Notes: generated by a model not told the origin, from the letters alone. A stretch of 64,000 nucleotides of DNA from SSF26 sp037443945 (GCA_037443945.1 JBBINH010000016.1:1-64000); one strand, 5' to 3'. Positions 1 through 9,472 are shown, counted from the stretch's first letter. Translations and numbers: made by a program.

Positions 1-239
1 CTGGAGAGCGTCATCGATAAAGCCGCCGTAATAACCCGATAACGAGCCCACAACCAGACCGATGACCAGCGTCGTCAAAACAACGAGAATGCCCACGCGT
101 AGAGCCGTGCGCGTTCCCCAAACAATGAGTAGATATCGAACTGACCGCCTTCAGGCAGCAAAACCGCGTCGACGGCGGGCTAAGCACCGATACGGATGCC
201 CTGTCCAAAAGCCAAGTGGGACAAGATGGACTCAATCAT
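1..239 (-). pseudogene. DppC-type ABC permease remnant, frame-disrupted and cut by window edge
   Basis: The reverse strand encodes residues typical of a dipeptide/nickel permease (the WGTRTALRVG and SGYYGGFID motifs). They are not in one open frame. The ATG at 239 overlaps the stop of the upstream ATPase gene (ATGATTGA), so this should be the next, translationally coupled cistron. An in-frame TAG at 180-182 ends it after 19 codons. Beyond it, LPEGGQFDIYSLF reads in the same frame, then the frame shifts at about 120-122 (TTTGGGG) into WGTRTALRVG. The usual N-terminal membrane helix of about 80 residues has no room. I infer a decayed or mis-sequenced dppC; the rest lies outside the window. Confidence 0.5.
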
Positions 240-1230
240 ACAGATGACAGGCCACCCAGTGCTCTTTGCCGGCCGTACCCATGTTTTTCCACTCCGGCTC
301 GACTTGACGACATACGTCCATCACGCGCGGACAACGGGTATGGAACCGACAACCCGCAGGCGGATTGAGCGGGCTGGGAACGTCGCCCTGCAGGATGATC
401 CGCTGCCGTTTCGCTTCGATAGCCGGATCGGGAATAGGAACGGCCGAAAGCAGGGCCTGGGTATAGGGATGTTTCGGTTCGTCGTAAAGGGTCTTGTAAT
501 CGGTCAATTCCACAATCTTGCCCAGGTACATGACCGCCACACGGTCGGAGATATGCCGTACCATGGACAGATCGTGGGCAATGAACAGATAAGTCAATTT
601 CAACTCTTGCTGCAGGTCCTGCAGCAAGTTGACGATTTGAGCCTGAATCGAGACATCCAGAGCCGAAATCGGCTCATCACAAACAATGAAATCGGGATTG
701 ACGGCAAGGGCACGGGCGATACCGATCCGCTGACGCTGGCCGCCGGAGAACTCGTGCGGATAGCGCTGGGCAAAATAAGGATTCAGCCCTACCAGGCGCA
801 AGAGCTCCTGCACCCGTTCCTGTTTCTCCTTACCGCTGCTGATCTTGTGGATCTCCAGCGGTTCGGCGATGATGCTGCCGACGGTCATACGGGGATTGAG
901 CGAGGCGTAGGGGTCCTGGAAGATCATCTGCATGCGTCGGCGCTGCCGTCGCAGCTCTTCCCCCTTCATCGTTGTCAATTCCCGGCCGTCGAAGCGGACA
1001 CTTCCCGCCGTCGGCCGATAGAGCTGGAGAATAGCCCGGCCGGTTGTGGATTTGCCGCATCCTGATTCGCCCACCAGACCCAACGTCTCACCGCGCTTGA
1101 TGGTGAACGAAATGCCATCCACCGCTTTCACATCGGCCACCTTGCGCTGGATGACAATGCCCCGCGTTACGGGAAAGTACATCTTCAGGTCTTTGACTTC
1201 GAGCAGGTTCTTAGCCACGGATGCCTCCAT
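232..1230 (-). CDS. Peptide/nickel ABC importer ATPase, OppF/DppF type
   Basis: Cytoplasmic ATPase of about 332 residues that would power an oligopeptide or nickel importer together with the OppD-type partner upstream. It carries Walker A (GESGCGKST), Q-loop FQDPYASLNP, signature FSGGQRQR, Walker B IVCDEPISALD and the H-loop AHDLSM. The C-terminal oligopeptide-type extension contains the Cys motif CRFHTRCPRVMDVC. I chose the ATG at 1230 (MEASVAKNLLEV) because it puts the ABC fold at the usual position; a longer frame upstream merely shadows the oppD end. It overlaps the upstream oppD by 20 bp. The substrate is not deducible, since no binding protein is in the window. Confidence 0.9.
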   Translation of the reverse strand: MEASVAKNLLEVKDLKMYFPVTRGIVIQRKVADVKAVDGISFTIKRGETLGLVGESGCGKSTTGRAILQLYRPTAGSVRFDGRELTTMKGEELRRQRRRMQMIFQDPYASLNPRMTVGSIIAEPLEIHKISSGKEKQERVQELLRLVGLNPYFAQRYPHEFSGGQRQRIGIARALAVNPDFIVCDEPISALDVSIQAQIVNLLQDLQQELKLTYLFIAHDLSMVRHISDRVAVMYLGKIVELTDYKTLYDEPKHPYTQALLSAVPIPDPAIEAKRQRIILQGDVPSPLNPPAGCRFHTRCPRVMDVCRQVEPEWKNMGTAGKEHWVACHLYD

Positions 1231-2215
1231 CTTGGCGAGCGGCCATGTCTTCCCAACGCCAGCAGGCCACACGTCGGGTGAGACTGACATACTCCAGCGG
1301 GGGGTTTTCGGCGTCGCAGCGCTCGACCTTGAAAATACAGCGCGGGGCAAAGGGACAACCCGGCGGCAAATCGATTAGATCCGGCGGTAAACCATCAATT
1401 GGGATCAAGCGACCGCTGTGGGCGGTATCCAGCCGCGGCACCGAGTTGAGCAGACCCAGGGTATAAGGATGATAGGGCCGGCTATACAGCTCATGCACTC
1501 TGGCCTCTTCGACGATGCGGCCCCCGTACATGACGATAACCCGATCGGCCAATCCCGCCACCACCCCCAAATCGTGGGTAATCCAAATGATGGCCATACC
1601 CACCTTTTCCCGCAACTCTTTCACCAGGTCGATGATCTGCGCCTGGATGGTCACATCAAGCGCCGTGGTCGGCTCATCGGCGATGAGGATTTGCGGATTG
1701 CACGAAAGCCCCATGGCGATCATCACCCGCTGCCGCATGCCGCCCGAAAACTGGTGGGGATAATCGTCCAGACGCCTGGCGGCATCGGGAATCCCCACGA
1801 GCTCCAGCAACTCGATGGCCCGCTCACGCGCCTGGCGCTTATCCATGCCTAGGTGGAGTTCCAGCGCCTCGGTGATCTGCTGACCGATGGTCAGCACCGG
1901 ATTGAGCGACGTCATCGGATCCTGGAAGATCATGGCAATACGATTGCCCCGCACCTGGCGGATTTCCTCATCACTCACCTTGAGCAGATCACGACCGCCG
2001 AACCACACCTCGCCCCCGGTGATCTTGCCCGGCGGCTGGGGAATAAGGCGAATAAGGGACAGAACGCTGACGCTTTTGCCGCTCCCACTCTCACCGACGA
2101 TCCCCAGGGTTTCCCCTTCGTCGAGTTTGTAAGACACATCCGTTACCGCATGCACAACCCCCTCATGGGTAAAAAACTTGGTCTCCAGTCCTTTGACCTC
2201 GAGCACTGTGGCCAT
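1211..2215 (-). CDS. Peptide/nickel ABC importer ATPase, OppD/DppD type
   Basis: First ATPase of the minus-strand importer operon, 334 residues. Walker A is at residues 41-48 (GESGSGKS). It is followed by the Q-loop FQDPMTSLNP, signature FSGGMRQRV, Walker B ILIADEPTTALD and switch His in ITHDLG. The C-terminal oligopeptide/dipeptide extension includes HPYTLGLLNSVP and the Cys cluster GCPFAPRCIFKVERC. It would pair with the OppF-type subunit downstream, with which it overlaps. The permeases and solute-binding protein are missing apart from the remnant at 1-239. The gene diverges from the peptidase at 2467 across about 250 bp. Confidence 0.9.
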   Translation of the reverse strand: MATVLEVKGLETKFFTHEGVVHAVTDVSYKLDEGETLGIVGESGSGKSVSVLSLIRLIPQPPGKITGGEVWFGGRDLLKVSDEEIRQVRGNRIAMIFQDPMTSLNPVLTIGQQITEALELHLGMDKRQARERAIELLELVGIPDAARRLDDYPHQFSGGMRQRVMIAMGLSCNPQILIADEPTTALDVTIQAQIIDLVKELREKVGMAIIWITHDLGVVAGLADRVIVMYGGRIVEEARVHELYSRPYHPYTLGLLNSVPRLDTAHSGRLIPIDGLPPDLIDLPPGCPFAPRCIFKVERCDAENPPLEYVSLTRRVACWRWEDMAARQDGGIRG

Positions 2216-2420
2216 TCCAGCTCCTTAGCGGATAAAGTGGTCGCAACCGGGAGACGGCATCAGCACCGACATCCTCCAAGCATCGAAAGGCAACCAAACA
2301 CCGGCATGGCAACTCCAACGGGAAAGGCCAGCCGGCCTCAATGCTAGCACAGCGGCAAAAACGCTGTCAAGTGCCTAACAATTGAATGAGGGTAACGACC
2401 GGCGCCGGACAAACTCGATC

Positions 2421-2431
2421 TGTGCTATGAT
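2421..2431 (+). promoter_or_regulatory. Extended -10 promoter for the M28-type peptidase
   Basis: TGTGC followed by TATGAT (2426-2431) makes an extended -10 (TGN-TATGAT), with no good -35. The start codon at 2467 is preceded by a purine-rich AGGGGG at 2452-2457. The rest of the 2216-2466 spacer shows no gene. Confidence 0.45.
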
Positions 2432-2466
2432 TTGGCTTCCGCTGTCAACTCAGGGGGATATACGTT

Positions 2467-4458
2467 ATGGACCGAGCCGCTCTTTTACGGATTCTACAAC
2501 AGACCTTTTCCGGCGAGGCAGCCCGTCGCTATGTCGCCGAAATCACCCGCCATCATCGTATCCAGGCCAGTCCCGGCTATCGGGCTGCCGCCACCTGGCT
2601 GGTCGCCACGCTCCAGGCTCAGGGCATCCGGGCCGACATCGAATCGTTTCCGGCTACGGAAACGGCCCGTTTCTGGTCTCAGCCTTCGTTTCAAGAATGG
2701 GAGTGCCGCCATGCGACCCTCGACTGGCTGCGCGAGGGGGGAGAAGAGCGGCTCTGCGATTTCCGCGCTTCGCCTCTGAGCGTCATCCAGCGTAGCACCG
2801 CTGTCGCCGGCGAGTTTAGCGTGGTCGATGTGGGCGAAGGGCGGCCTGAGGACTACGAGGGTCGAGACGTGGCCGGCAAACTCGTTCTCAGCCGGGCCCC
2901 TGTGCGCGCAACGTATCATCGGGCCGTTCGCCGGGGCGGAGCAGCCGGCATCCTCTACGATCACATCGAGCCGACGGCGCCGGGGCGCAATCGGGTTGAT
3001 CTGGCCGATGCCCGGCCCTACACTTCCTTTTGGTGGGCGGCGGGTGAACCCAAAAGCTGGGGATTCGTCCTGACCCCGCGCCAGGGCGATGCCTTGCGGG
3101 CAGAGCTGGCAGCCGGCCGGCCGGTGCGGCTGCGGGCGATTGTGGATGCCGCCTTCTACGACGGCACCTTGGAGGTGGTTCACGCCGTGTTGCCCGGCCA
3201 GACCCATGACGCCCGCACCCAGGGAGTGCTCGCCATCGCTCACCTATGCCATCCCCAGGGCTTTGCTAACGACAACGCCTCCGGAGCAGCCTGTCTCATG
3301 GAAACCGCCATAGCCCTGGCCCACCTGCTGGCTACAGACCGACTGCCACCGCCACGACGGGACATCCACTTTCTGTGGGTGCCGGAAATAACCGGCACCT
3401 ATGCCTGGCTGGCCGCCCACGAAGACTGCATCCCCAATCTTATCGCAGGGATCAACCTGGATATGGTGGGCGAGCGTCAGGAAACAACCGGCTCGGTTCT
3501 GGTGCTGGAGCGGCCGCCCGAAGCCCTGGCCTCCTTTGCCGCCGATCTGCTGGAGTGGCTACGAGATGAACTGATCACCGGGCCTGCCGGTCATGGCATC
3601 CGCTATCCCTTGTTGCGGTACACCACCACTCCTTTCGGTGGTGGCAGCGACCATATCATCACCTCGGATCCTACCGTGGGCATCCCTACGCCCATGCTCA
3701 TCCAATGGCCCGATCGTTTTTACCACACCACGGCCGATCCCCTCGAACAGGTGGACCCGCAATCCCTGGCGCGAGCAGGGGTCCTGGCCGGGAGCTACCT
3801 TTACTGGCTGGCCACGGCCGGGCCGGACGAAGCGGTGCCACTGGGCTGGGAGATGGTCGCCCGCTACGAGCAACGCCTGGTCGGTGAGATGCAGGCCGCC
3901 ATGGCGCGCCTGATGGCGCCAAAACCGGTAGCCTATGCCACGGCTCGCCAACAGCTTGCCGCGCGCCTTGCCTTTCGCCGGGAACGAGCCCTGGCCGCCC
4001 TGACCAGCCTGACCCGGCTAGGAGCGCGCCCTGACATGGTCACAACCTGGCAAAACGACATTCGGGCCATCACCGAGCTCATCGCAGAACGCTGTCGGCG
4101 CCGGCTAGAGGAGCTGTCGGCGCCGGCGGCAGACCCCGACCCGGCGGCGACCGATGAGACGGCCTTTCTCGTCCCCCGGCGGCTCTATCGCGGTCCCCTT
4201 GCGTTCATGGGAATGACGGCGCCGGCCACAGCCCCCACGGCCGATCAGACGGCATGGGAGCGTCTTTTCGCCGAAAACCCAGACTGGCATAACCTCCGCC
4301 TGCTGGCCGAGTACTGGGCCGACGGCACCCACACCTTGCTCGACATCGCCCGGCGGATCGAACTGGAAACAGGTCAGGATCCCGGTCCGGCCGTCGCCAC
4401 CTATTTCCGCCTGTTGGAACGGGCCGGTCTGGTGGAACTGCGCTCGCTTTCAGCGTAG
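2467..4458 (+). CDS. M28-type zinc aminopeptidase-like protein with PA-like insert
   Basis: A 663-residue protein of the M28/DUF4910 aminopeptidase type, expected to hydrolyse N-terminal peptide bonds with two zinc ions. Candidate ligands are visible: H259/H262 (AHLCHP), D269 (ANDNASG), E307 (WVPEITG), D332 (NLDMVG) and H420 (FYHTTAD). Residues about 110-220 resemble a PA-type insert. The last 200 residues are charged and helical, ending in a winged-helix-like tail (LLDIARRIELETG). There is no signal peptide or lipobox, so I place it in the cytoplasm. Its end overlaps the convergent MFS gene by 9 bp. Family assignment is good; the substrate is unknown. Confidence 0.75.
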   Translation: MDRAALLRILQQTFSGEAARRYVAEITRHHRIQASPGYRAAATWLVATLQAQGIRADIESFPATETARFWSQPSFQEWECRHATLDWLREGGEERLCDFRASPLSVIQRSTAVAGEFSVVDVGEGRPEDYEGRDVAGKLVLSRAPVRATYHRAVRRGGAAGILYDHIEPTAPGRNRVDLADARPYTSFWWAAGEPKSWGFVLTPRQGDALRAELAAGRPVRLRAIVDAAFYDGTLEVVHAVLPGQTHDARTQGVLAIAHLCHPQGFANDNASGAACLMETAIALAHLLATDRLPPPRRDIHFLWVPEITGTYAWLAAHEDCIPNLIAGINLDMVGERQETTGSVLVLERPPEALASFAADLLEWLRDELITGPAGHGIRYPLLRYTTTPFGGGSDHIITSDPTVGIPTPMLIQWPDRFYHTTADPLEQVDPQSLARAGVLAGSYLYWLATAGPDEAVPLGWEMVARYEQRLVGEMQAAMARLMAPKPVAYATARQQLAARLAFRRERALAALTSLTRLGARPDMVTTWQNDIRAITELIAERCRRRLEELSAPAADPDPAATDETAFLVPRRLYRGPLAFMGMTAPATAPTADQTAWERLFAENPDWHNLRLLAEYWADGTHTLLDIARRIELETGQDPGPAVATYFRLLERAGLVELRSLSA

Positions 4459-5763
4459 ACGGCGAATGGCGGGAAAAGCCACAGCAATGACCAAACCGTA
4501 CATCAGGGCCAAGATTGCCCCCGCCGCTACGGCAACGACGGCGCCCCAGCGCTCGGCGAGGATGCCGGCCTGTAAACCGCCCACCCGCATGGTCGTCTGA
4601 AAGGCCAGGGCATAGAAGCTCATCACGCGCCCGCGGAGATGGTCGGGCGCCTGCAGCTGAAGAAGCGTATTGGCCAGCGCATTCTGGGCAACAAAGCCCA
4701 TCCCGGCCACGAAGAGAATGGGGAGGGCGAGCAGAAACGAGCGATTCAGACTAAAAAGCACCAGGGCAGCCGGAAAAACCAGATTCCCGGCCGTCAGCCA
4801 CCGACCGCGCGGGGTATTGGCAGGCAGCGAAGCCACGAGCAAGGCCCCGACAACGGCCCCCACACCGACCGTAGCCAGCAGGAGGCCCAGCGGCAGAGCC
4901 TCCGGCGCCCGGCAGGAGATGACGGTCGTGCACAACACCTGCACCAGGGGCCGGGCGGTAGGACCAAGAATCGTGTCGGCAAAAACCGGCATCAGGGTCG
5001 TGTAAGGCATGGCCAATACGGCGCTCACCGCCACCAGACTGATGAGAACGAGGAGGGTGCGTTCCCGGCGGATATAGGCAGCACCCTCGATAACGTGTCG
5101 GAACGAACTGCGCGGACCCCTGACATTCCCGGAGGGAGCCGGCAGGTTGCGCATCAGCAGCAGGCTGAGCAGAACGGGGATGAAGGTTAGCCCGTTAACG
5201 AGAAAAGCCGTAGCCTCCCCTGTCGCGGCCACGGCCATCCCGGCCAAAGCCGGTCCTATGGCGCGGGCGGCATTGAATTGGGCCGAATTGAGGGCAATGG
5301 CATTGGTCAGGTCTTCCTTGCCCTCGACCATCTCCACCGTAAACGCCAACCGGACAGGGATATCCACGGCCTGCACGGCGCTGAGGAGGATCACCAACCC
5401 GTAGACATGCCCCATCTGCACCGTACCGCTATAGGTCAATCCCGCCAACACCAGGGCCTGCACAAGCATGATGGCCTGCGTGACCAGTAACACCGACCGT
5501 TTGGGCAACCGATCGGCCAGAGAACCACCCCACAGCGAGAACGGCAATAACGGCAGAATGCCGATAAAGCTGGTCATCCCCAGGGCCAGGGCCGACCCCG
5601 TGAGCCGGTAGACCAACACCTGTTGGGCAACGGTTTGCATCCAGCTCCCGATCAAGGAAATGCCTTGACCGAAGAACCACAGCCGGTAGTTGTGATGGCG
5701 AAGCGAGCGAAAGGTCTGCAACCGTCGCGCCGACGGCTGCGAATGGGTGAGCGACGTGGTCAT
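4450..5763 (-). CDS. MFS exporter, EntS/MFS_3-like
   Basis: About 437 residues with twelve predicted membrane helices. The N-terminal signature NYRLWFFGQGISLIGSWMQ is typical of the MFS_3 (enterobactin-exporter-like) group, and the cytoplasmic loop GGSLADRLPKRSVLL between helices 2 and 3 is the MFS motif A. I chose the ATG at 5763 (MTTSLTHSQPSARR), since upstream codons run into a promoter. A minus-strand extended -10 (TGC-TACCAT, plus 5794-5799) lies about 30 bp upstream. The exported compound is not deducible. It is convergent with the M28-type peptidase. Confidence 0.8.
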   Translation of the reverse strand: MTTSLTHSQPSARRLQTFRSLRHHNYRLWFFGQGISLIGSWMQTVAQQVLVYRLTGSALALGMTSFIGILPLLPFSLWGGSLADRLPKRSVLLVTQAIMLVQALVLAGLTYSGTVQMGHVYGLVILLSAVQAVDIPVRLAFTVEMVEGKEDLTNAIALNSAQFNAARAIGPALAGMAVAATGEATAFLVNGLTFIPVLLSLLLMRNLPAPSGNVRGPRSSFRHVIEGAAYIRRERTLLVLISLVAVSAVLAMPYTTLMPVFADTILGPTARPLVQVLCTTVISCRAPEALPLGLLLATVGVGAVVGALLVASLPANTPRGRWLTAGNLVFPAALVLFSLNRSFLLALPILFVAGMGFVAQNALANTLLQLQAPDHLRGRVMSFYALAFQTTMRVGGLQAGILAERWGAVVAVAAGAILALMYGLVIAVAFPAIRRLR

Positions 5764-5793
5764 GGACGGTGATCGAAGGTGGCGATAGCACAC

Positions 5794-5802
5794 ATGGTAG
5801 CA
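5794..5802 (-). promoter_or_regulatory. Extended -10 for the MFS exporter
   Basis: Read on the minus strand, TGC-TACCAT gives an extended -10 ending 30 bp before the ATG at 5763; no convincing -35 is seen. The remaining 5803-6056 holds only a candidate plus-strand TGT-TACACT at about 6010-6018 in front of the next gene. Confidence 0.35.
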
Positions 5803-6056
5803 CGAAGACGACGGCCAGACCAAAGCCAGGCCCGGGTCAGATCACCCCTTAGACTGTCCCTTTCCCCCGTCGTCGCCGAAGGCATGGGCTCTGTCAACCC
5901 AGGCATAGCCCCCTGACAACCGTCCGGCGAGACTCATGACCGTTGCCTCCGAAGGGGAACCCCTTAGCGACCATAGGGTCCTACGGCTGAAGGGCTCTCC
6001 GGTGGAAAGCATGTTACACTACGGTTGTCTCCTCGCAGGCGTTCACCACTATAGCC

Positions 6057-6932
6057 ATGCTCATCGTGACCTATGCCCTCAACTTTCTACTGATGATCGC
6101 CATGCCCCTGGTTCTGGGGGCCTGGCTGGCACGCCGACCGGGTTTGAGCTGGCGTCTCTTCGGCTTCGGTGGCTTGACCTTCGTCCTCTCCCAGGTGGTC
6201 CATATCCCGCTCAACGTCGCAATCACCCTGGCCTTTCGCCAGAACCTTTTACCTTCGCCACCGGCTGCCTATCAGTTGGTCTTCAATGCCGTTATCCTGG
6301 GGGCGACGGCAGCCTTTAGCGAAGAATTGGCCCGTTATGGGATGCTTCGGCTTTGGCTGCGTGAGGAACGCGGCTGGGCCAAGGCCCTCATGTTCGGTGC
6401 CGGCCATGGCGGTGTTGAGGCCATCATCCTGGGCATTCTGGCCGGGGTGAGTTACGTCAATCTCATCCTTCTCCGCGAAAACCCCGCCCTTCTCAACAAT
6501 CTTCCGGCCGAGCAGTTGGCCCTGGCCCGCAGCCAGGTCGAAGCCTACTGGTCGGCGCCCTGGTCCATGAGCCTGATGGGGGCTATCGAGCGGCTCTTTG
6601 CCCTGTGTTTGCACCTCAGCCTGGCGACCCTGGTGATGATGACGTTTCTACGCCGGCAGCAGCGCTGGCTATGGCTGGCCATCGCCTGGCACTGGTTGGT
6701 AGACGGCATCGCCGTGTATGCTCTGCCCACCTTTGGCGTTCTGACGACCGAGGCCATCGTCGGAGGAGCAGCCGCAGTCAGCCTGGGGATCGTGTTCGCC
6801 TTGCGTCGCCTGGAACCGCCCCCACCGCCTGCGCCGACACGCTCCGAAACCACGACGGAAACGGCAGTCGTTCTCCCGACCCAAGGCTCCATCACGGCCG
6901 AGATGCTGGAACGTTCCCGTTTCGAGCCCTAA
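6057..6932 (+). CDS. YhfC-type intramembrane metalloprotease-like protein
   Basis: A 291-residue membrane protein with about eight hydrophobic helices. The pattern FSEELARYGMLRLWL followed by GAGHGGVEAI, and later IAWHWLVDG, matches the YhfC group, a relative of the PrsW/CPBP membrane proteases. The conserved Glu pair and His residues lie in membrane helices. The cytoplasmic tail is Pro-rich and ends in a Thr-rich stretch. Proteolytic activity is inferred from the family only. The Nudix gene follows 37 bp downstream on the same strand. The ATG at 6057 lacks a clear Shine-Dalgarno. Confidence 0.7.
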   Translation: MLIVTYALNFLLMIAMPLVLGAWLARRPGLSWRLFGFGGLTFVLSQVVHIPLNVAITLAFRQNLLPSPPAAYQLVFNAVILGATAAFSEELARYGMLRLWLREERGWAKALMFGAGHGGVEAIILGILAGVSYVNLILLRENPALLNNLPAEQLALARSQVEAYWSAPWSMSLMGAIERLFALCLHLSLATLVMMTFLRRQQRWLWLAIAWHWLVDGIAVYALPTFGVLTTEAIVGGAAAVSLGIVFALRRLEPPPPPAPTRSETTTETAVVLPTQGSITAEMLERSRFEP

Positions 6933-6969
6933 GGCGCGCTCGTACGCGTCCCTCGATCCAAGACCGCGC

Positions 6970-7470
6970 ATGCCCACCGACACTGAGCCCGGCCAAAACT
7001 GGCGCGATCCGGCCCTGAAACTGGCGCTGGCGTGGTGGCGGCTCACCCGGCCGCGCACCGTCGGCGTGCGCGGCATCATCACCGACGCCGACGGTTGTAT
7101 CCTCCTGGTGCGCCATAGCTACGGTGACCGACGGTGGTTTCTACCCGGCGGCGGTGGTCATGACCACGAAACCATCACAACCGCCCTCCGTCGGGAAATC
7201 CGCGAGGAGACCGGATTGGAGGTCCTGCCGACACGGCTGGTGGGAGCCTATCTTTACCTGGGCGCCTATAAGCGCGACCACATTTTCATCTTTGCCTGCG
7301 AACGGGTGGGCGGAGAACTGCGGGTTAGCGGCGGCGAGATCGCCGCTGCCGGCTGGTTTTGGCCCGCGGCGCTGCCCGAACCGCTGACCCGCGGCACACG
7401 CACGGTCCTGCAAACGTGGCAAGAGGGCGGTTGCGGTTATGGTTACTGGCCGGAAGAGGCCGATACCTAA
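6970..7470 (+). CDS. Nudix hydrolase
   Basis: A 166-residue protein with a complete Nudix box at residues 61-83 (G-x5-E-x7-REIREETGL), which binds Mg2+ and positions a nucleoside-diphosphate-linked substrate. The preceding WFLPGGG is also canonical. An N-terminal extension of about 30 residues (RDPALKLALAWWRLTRPRT) is typical of the group that begins its fold at VGVRGIITD. The substrate cannot be read from the sequence. It probably shares a transcript with the YhfC-like gene upstream. Confidence 0.88.
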   Translation: MPTDTEPGQNWRDPALKLALAWWRLTRPRTVGVRGIITDADGCILLVRHSYGDRRWFLPGGGGHDHETITTALRREIREETGLEVLPTRLVGAYLYLGAYKRDHIFIFACERVGGELRVSGGEIAAAGWFWPAALPEPLTRGTRTVLQTWQEGGCGYGYWPEEADT

Positions 7471-7497
7471 CCGGACACAAACCGACATTGAGCGCTT

Positions 7498-7534
7498 GGT
7501 GGGTGGCAAAGGGCGATACCCTTCACCACCCACC
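7498..7534. terminator. Long hairpin between convergent genes
   Basis: GGTGGGTGG (7498-7506) and CCACCCACC (7526-7534) form a perfect 9-bp stem, with an inner AAGGG/CCCTT pairing. There is no U-run on either side, so it may protect 3' ends or aid bidirectional termination rather than act as a classical intrinsic terminator. It sits 27 bp after the Nudix stop and about 70 bp past the stop of the opposing MFS gene. Confidence 0.5.
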
Positions 7535-7604
7535 CTGCACAAAAGGTCACTGCGGCCGGAAACTTGCCCGAAAGGAAAAGCCCAGGCAGCCGAAGCCAAC
7601 CCGC

Positions 7605-8963
7605 CTACAAAACCACACCCTCGGGGTTGTTGCCGGCATCGAGCATGGCCTTGCGGACGTTGACCGGTAATAGCAAAATCAACCCGATCACAAAGAAGAG
7701 GATGACCGACAACACGGCCACCCGGGTGCTGCTGGTGAGCTGGACGGCGGCGGCAAAAACCAACGGTCCTATCCACGAAGTGCCTCGTTCGCTGATCTCA
7801 TAAAAGCCGAAGTACTCCGATTCGTTCTGTCGCGGGATGATCTGCGAGTAGAGAGACCGACTGAGCGCCTGGGACCCGCCCAGCACGATGGCCACACCCA
7901 TGCCCAACACATAGAGCTGCCAGATCTCGTAGAGGACGGCGTAGGCGGCGACGGCGATCAGACTCCAAATGATCAGGCTGATCACGATGGAGCGTTTGGC
8001 GCCCAGGCGGGTTGCTATCCAGCCGAACAGGAGGGCGCCACCGAAAGCGACAAACTGGATGAGCAACACCAGAACGATAAGCATGTCGGGCGTCGCCCCC
8101 AATTCGGTAGCGGCGAACAGGGTAGAAACCACGATAACCGTCTGGATGCCGTCGTTATAGACCAGATAGGCAATGAGATAACGCAACGTCTCCGGGTATC
8201 TGTGTCGGATCTCGCGCAAGGTTTGCAGGATTTGGCGAACACCCTGCCGGAAATAGCCCACCCCCGGCGGCAGCCTCTTCAAAGGTGGGCGCTGGCGCAG
8301 GCGCCGGGCCGGGAACAGCAGCGTGAACACAAGCCACCACAGACCGGCGCTGGCCAGGCTCAAGCGCACGGCCAGGGCGGTATCCGCCATCATCTGAATC
8401 ATGACTAGATTGAGCGCCAGCAGGATACCGCCACCCAGATATCCCAACGCCCATCCGTGCGAACTCACCCGATCACGGTCTTGAGGGGCGGCGATATCGG
8501 GCAAAAAGCCGTTGTAAAAGACGATAGCGGCACCGAAAGCCAGATTGGCGATGATAAACAACAGACCTGCCAACAATACACCACCGTTGGTGCCCAATAG
8601 GGGCATATCGGCATAGATGAAAAACAACAAAAGGGTGGCAATACTACCGATAAAAGCACAGGTGAGCAGAAGACGCTTCTTTAGCGCCGAATAATCAGCA
8701 ATCGTGCCAAGCAACGGCAGAAAAAGTACCTGCAAAACCACAGAAATCGAAACACAGGTGGGGAAAAAGGCATCGGGTTCAAAGGTGAAACTGCCCAGAT
8801 GCACGCCCCCGACGGTCCTGGCCATCCCGGCCAGATAAGGTCCCAACAGCGTGGTGACCACCGTTGTGCTGAAGGCCGAATTCGCCCAGTCGTACATCAT
8901 CCAGCCAGTGATTTCGCGGCGATCGCCTTGGGTGGCATGAAAGGCCAGAGCGGCATCGGTCAT
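7605..8963 (-). CDS. UMF1/Atg22-family MFS transporter
   Basis: About 452 residues and twelve helices, with the UMF1 hallmark near the N terminus (EITGWMMYDWANSAFSTTV) and a second at FYNGFLPDIA. Proteins of this group resemble yeast Atg22 vacuolar amino-acid effluxers; the bacterial substrate is unknown. The ATG at 8963 is chosen because AAAGGAGG lies 8-9 nt upstream and the upstream frame has no hydrophobic sequence. A minus-strand TGA-TACAAT promoter at 9167-9175 would give an unusually long leader of about 200 nt. Confidence 0.85.
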   Translation of the reverse strand: MTDAALAFHATQGDRREITGWMMYDWANSAFSTTVVTTLLGPYLAGMARTVGGVHLGSFTFEPDAFFPTCVSISVVLQVLFLPLLGTIADYSALKKRLLLTCAFIGSIATLLLFFIYADMPLLGTNGGVLLAGLLFIIANLAFGAAIVFYNGFLPDIAAPQDRDRVSSHGWALGYLGGGILLALNLVMIQMMADTALAVRLSLASAGLWWLVFTLLFPARRLRQRPPLKRLPPGVGYFRQGVRQILQTLREIRHRYPETLRYLIAYLVYNDGIQTVIVVSTLFAATELGATPDMLIVLVLLIQFVAFGGALLFGWIATRLGAKRSIVISLIIWSLIAVAAYAVLYEIWQLYVLGMGVAIVLGGSQALSRSLYSQIIPRQNESEYFGFYEISERGTSWIGPLVFAAAVQLTSSTRVAVLSVILFFVIGLILLLPVNVRKAMLDAGNNPEGVVL

Positions 8964-9166
8964 GGCTTTTTCCTCCTTTTGAGCGTGGAGAAGACAAAAA
9001 GAAGACGCAACACAAGAGCCGGGATTGCGGACCCGAAAGCAGGAGGACGCCGAGAGCGAACACGGCGGCCCGTCACCGCGCCCGCACACTCGGCAAGAGA
9101 AGACCCTGTCGGGCAAAACCGGGCGTTTTGCCGATGCGAACGACGCATGGCAAGCATGTGTCGGCG

Positions 9167-9175
9167 ATTGTATCA
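9167..9175 (-). promoter_or_regulatory. Extended -10 for the UMF1 transporter
   Basis: On the minus strand TGA precedes TACAAT (plus 9172 to 9167). Predicted start of transcription is near 9160, leaving a leader of about 197 nt before the ATG at 8963. Confidence 0.4.
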
Positions 9176-9463
9176 TCGTTGCGCTTGGCAACCGAAGTTG
9201 GGGGACGAGGGTAACTGCCCACGTACCGACTGCAGTCGTCCGTCATAGGCCTTGGACCTCCGGTCGGCGCAGGCCAACGCCCAACCCAACAGGCGCAGGA
9301 AGGCCGCTTGGCAATCGGCACACGGTGATAGGCAGCCGGGCAGGTAACCCCCAAAGAGGGAAACGCCCGCCACCGTTCCTGCGCTTTCATGGCAAGACAG
9401 ACCGCGCCGTTCCGTCTTGATCGGCCGCGTTGGGCCGTTGTGTTTTCGTGTTCCCTCAGCTTA

Positions 9464-9472
9464 TGTTAGAAT
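9464..9472 (+). promoter_or_regulatory. Extended -10 for the Xer recombinase
   Basis: TGT-TAGAAT with TAGAAT at 9467-9472. The gene starts at 9532 with GAGGAG about 8 nt upstream of the ATG. Confidence 0.45.

Noticed and set aside
196..1065. Plus-strand 289-codon frame opposite the OppF-type ATPase
   Set aside because: The minus strand encodes all ABC motifs; the plus frame is a high-GC shadow.
9173..9373. Minus-strand frame in the 568-bp spacer with a CADCQAAFLRLLGWAL segment
   Set aside because: It has no start context, no recognisable family and overlaps the predicted UMF1 promoter.
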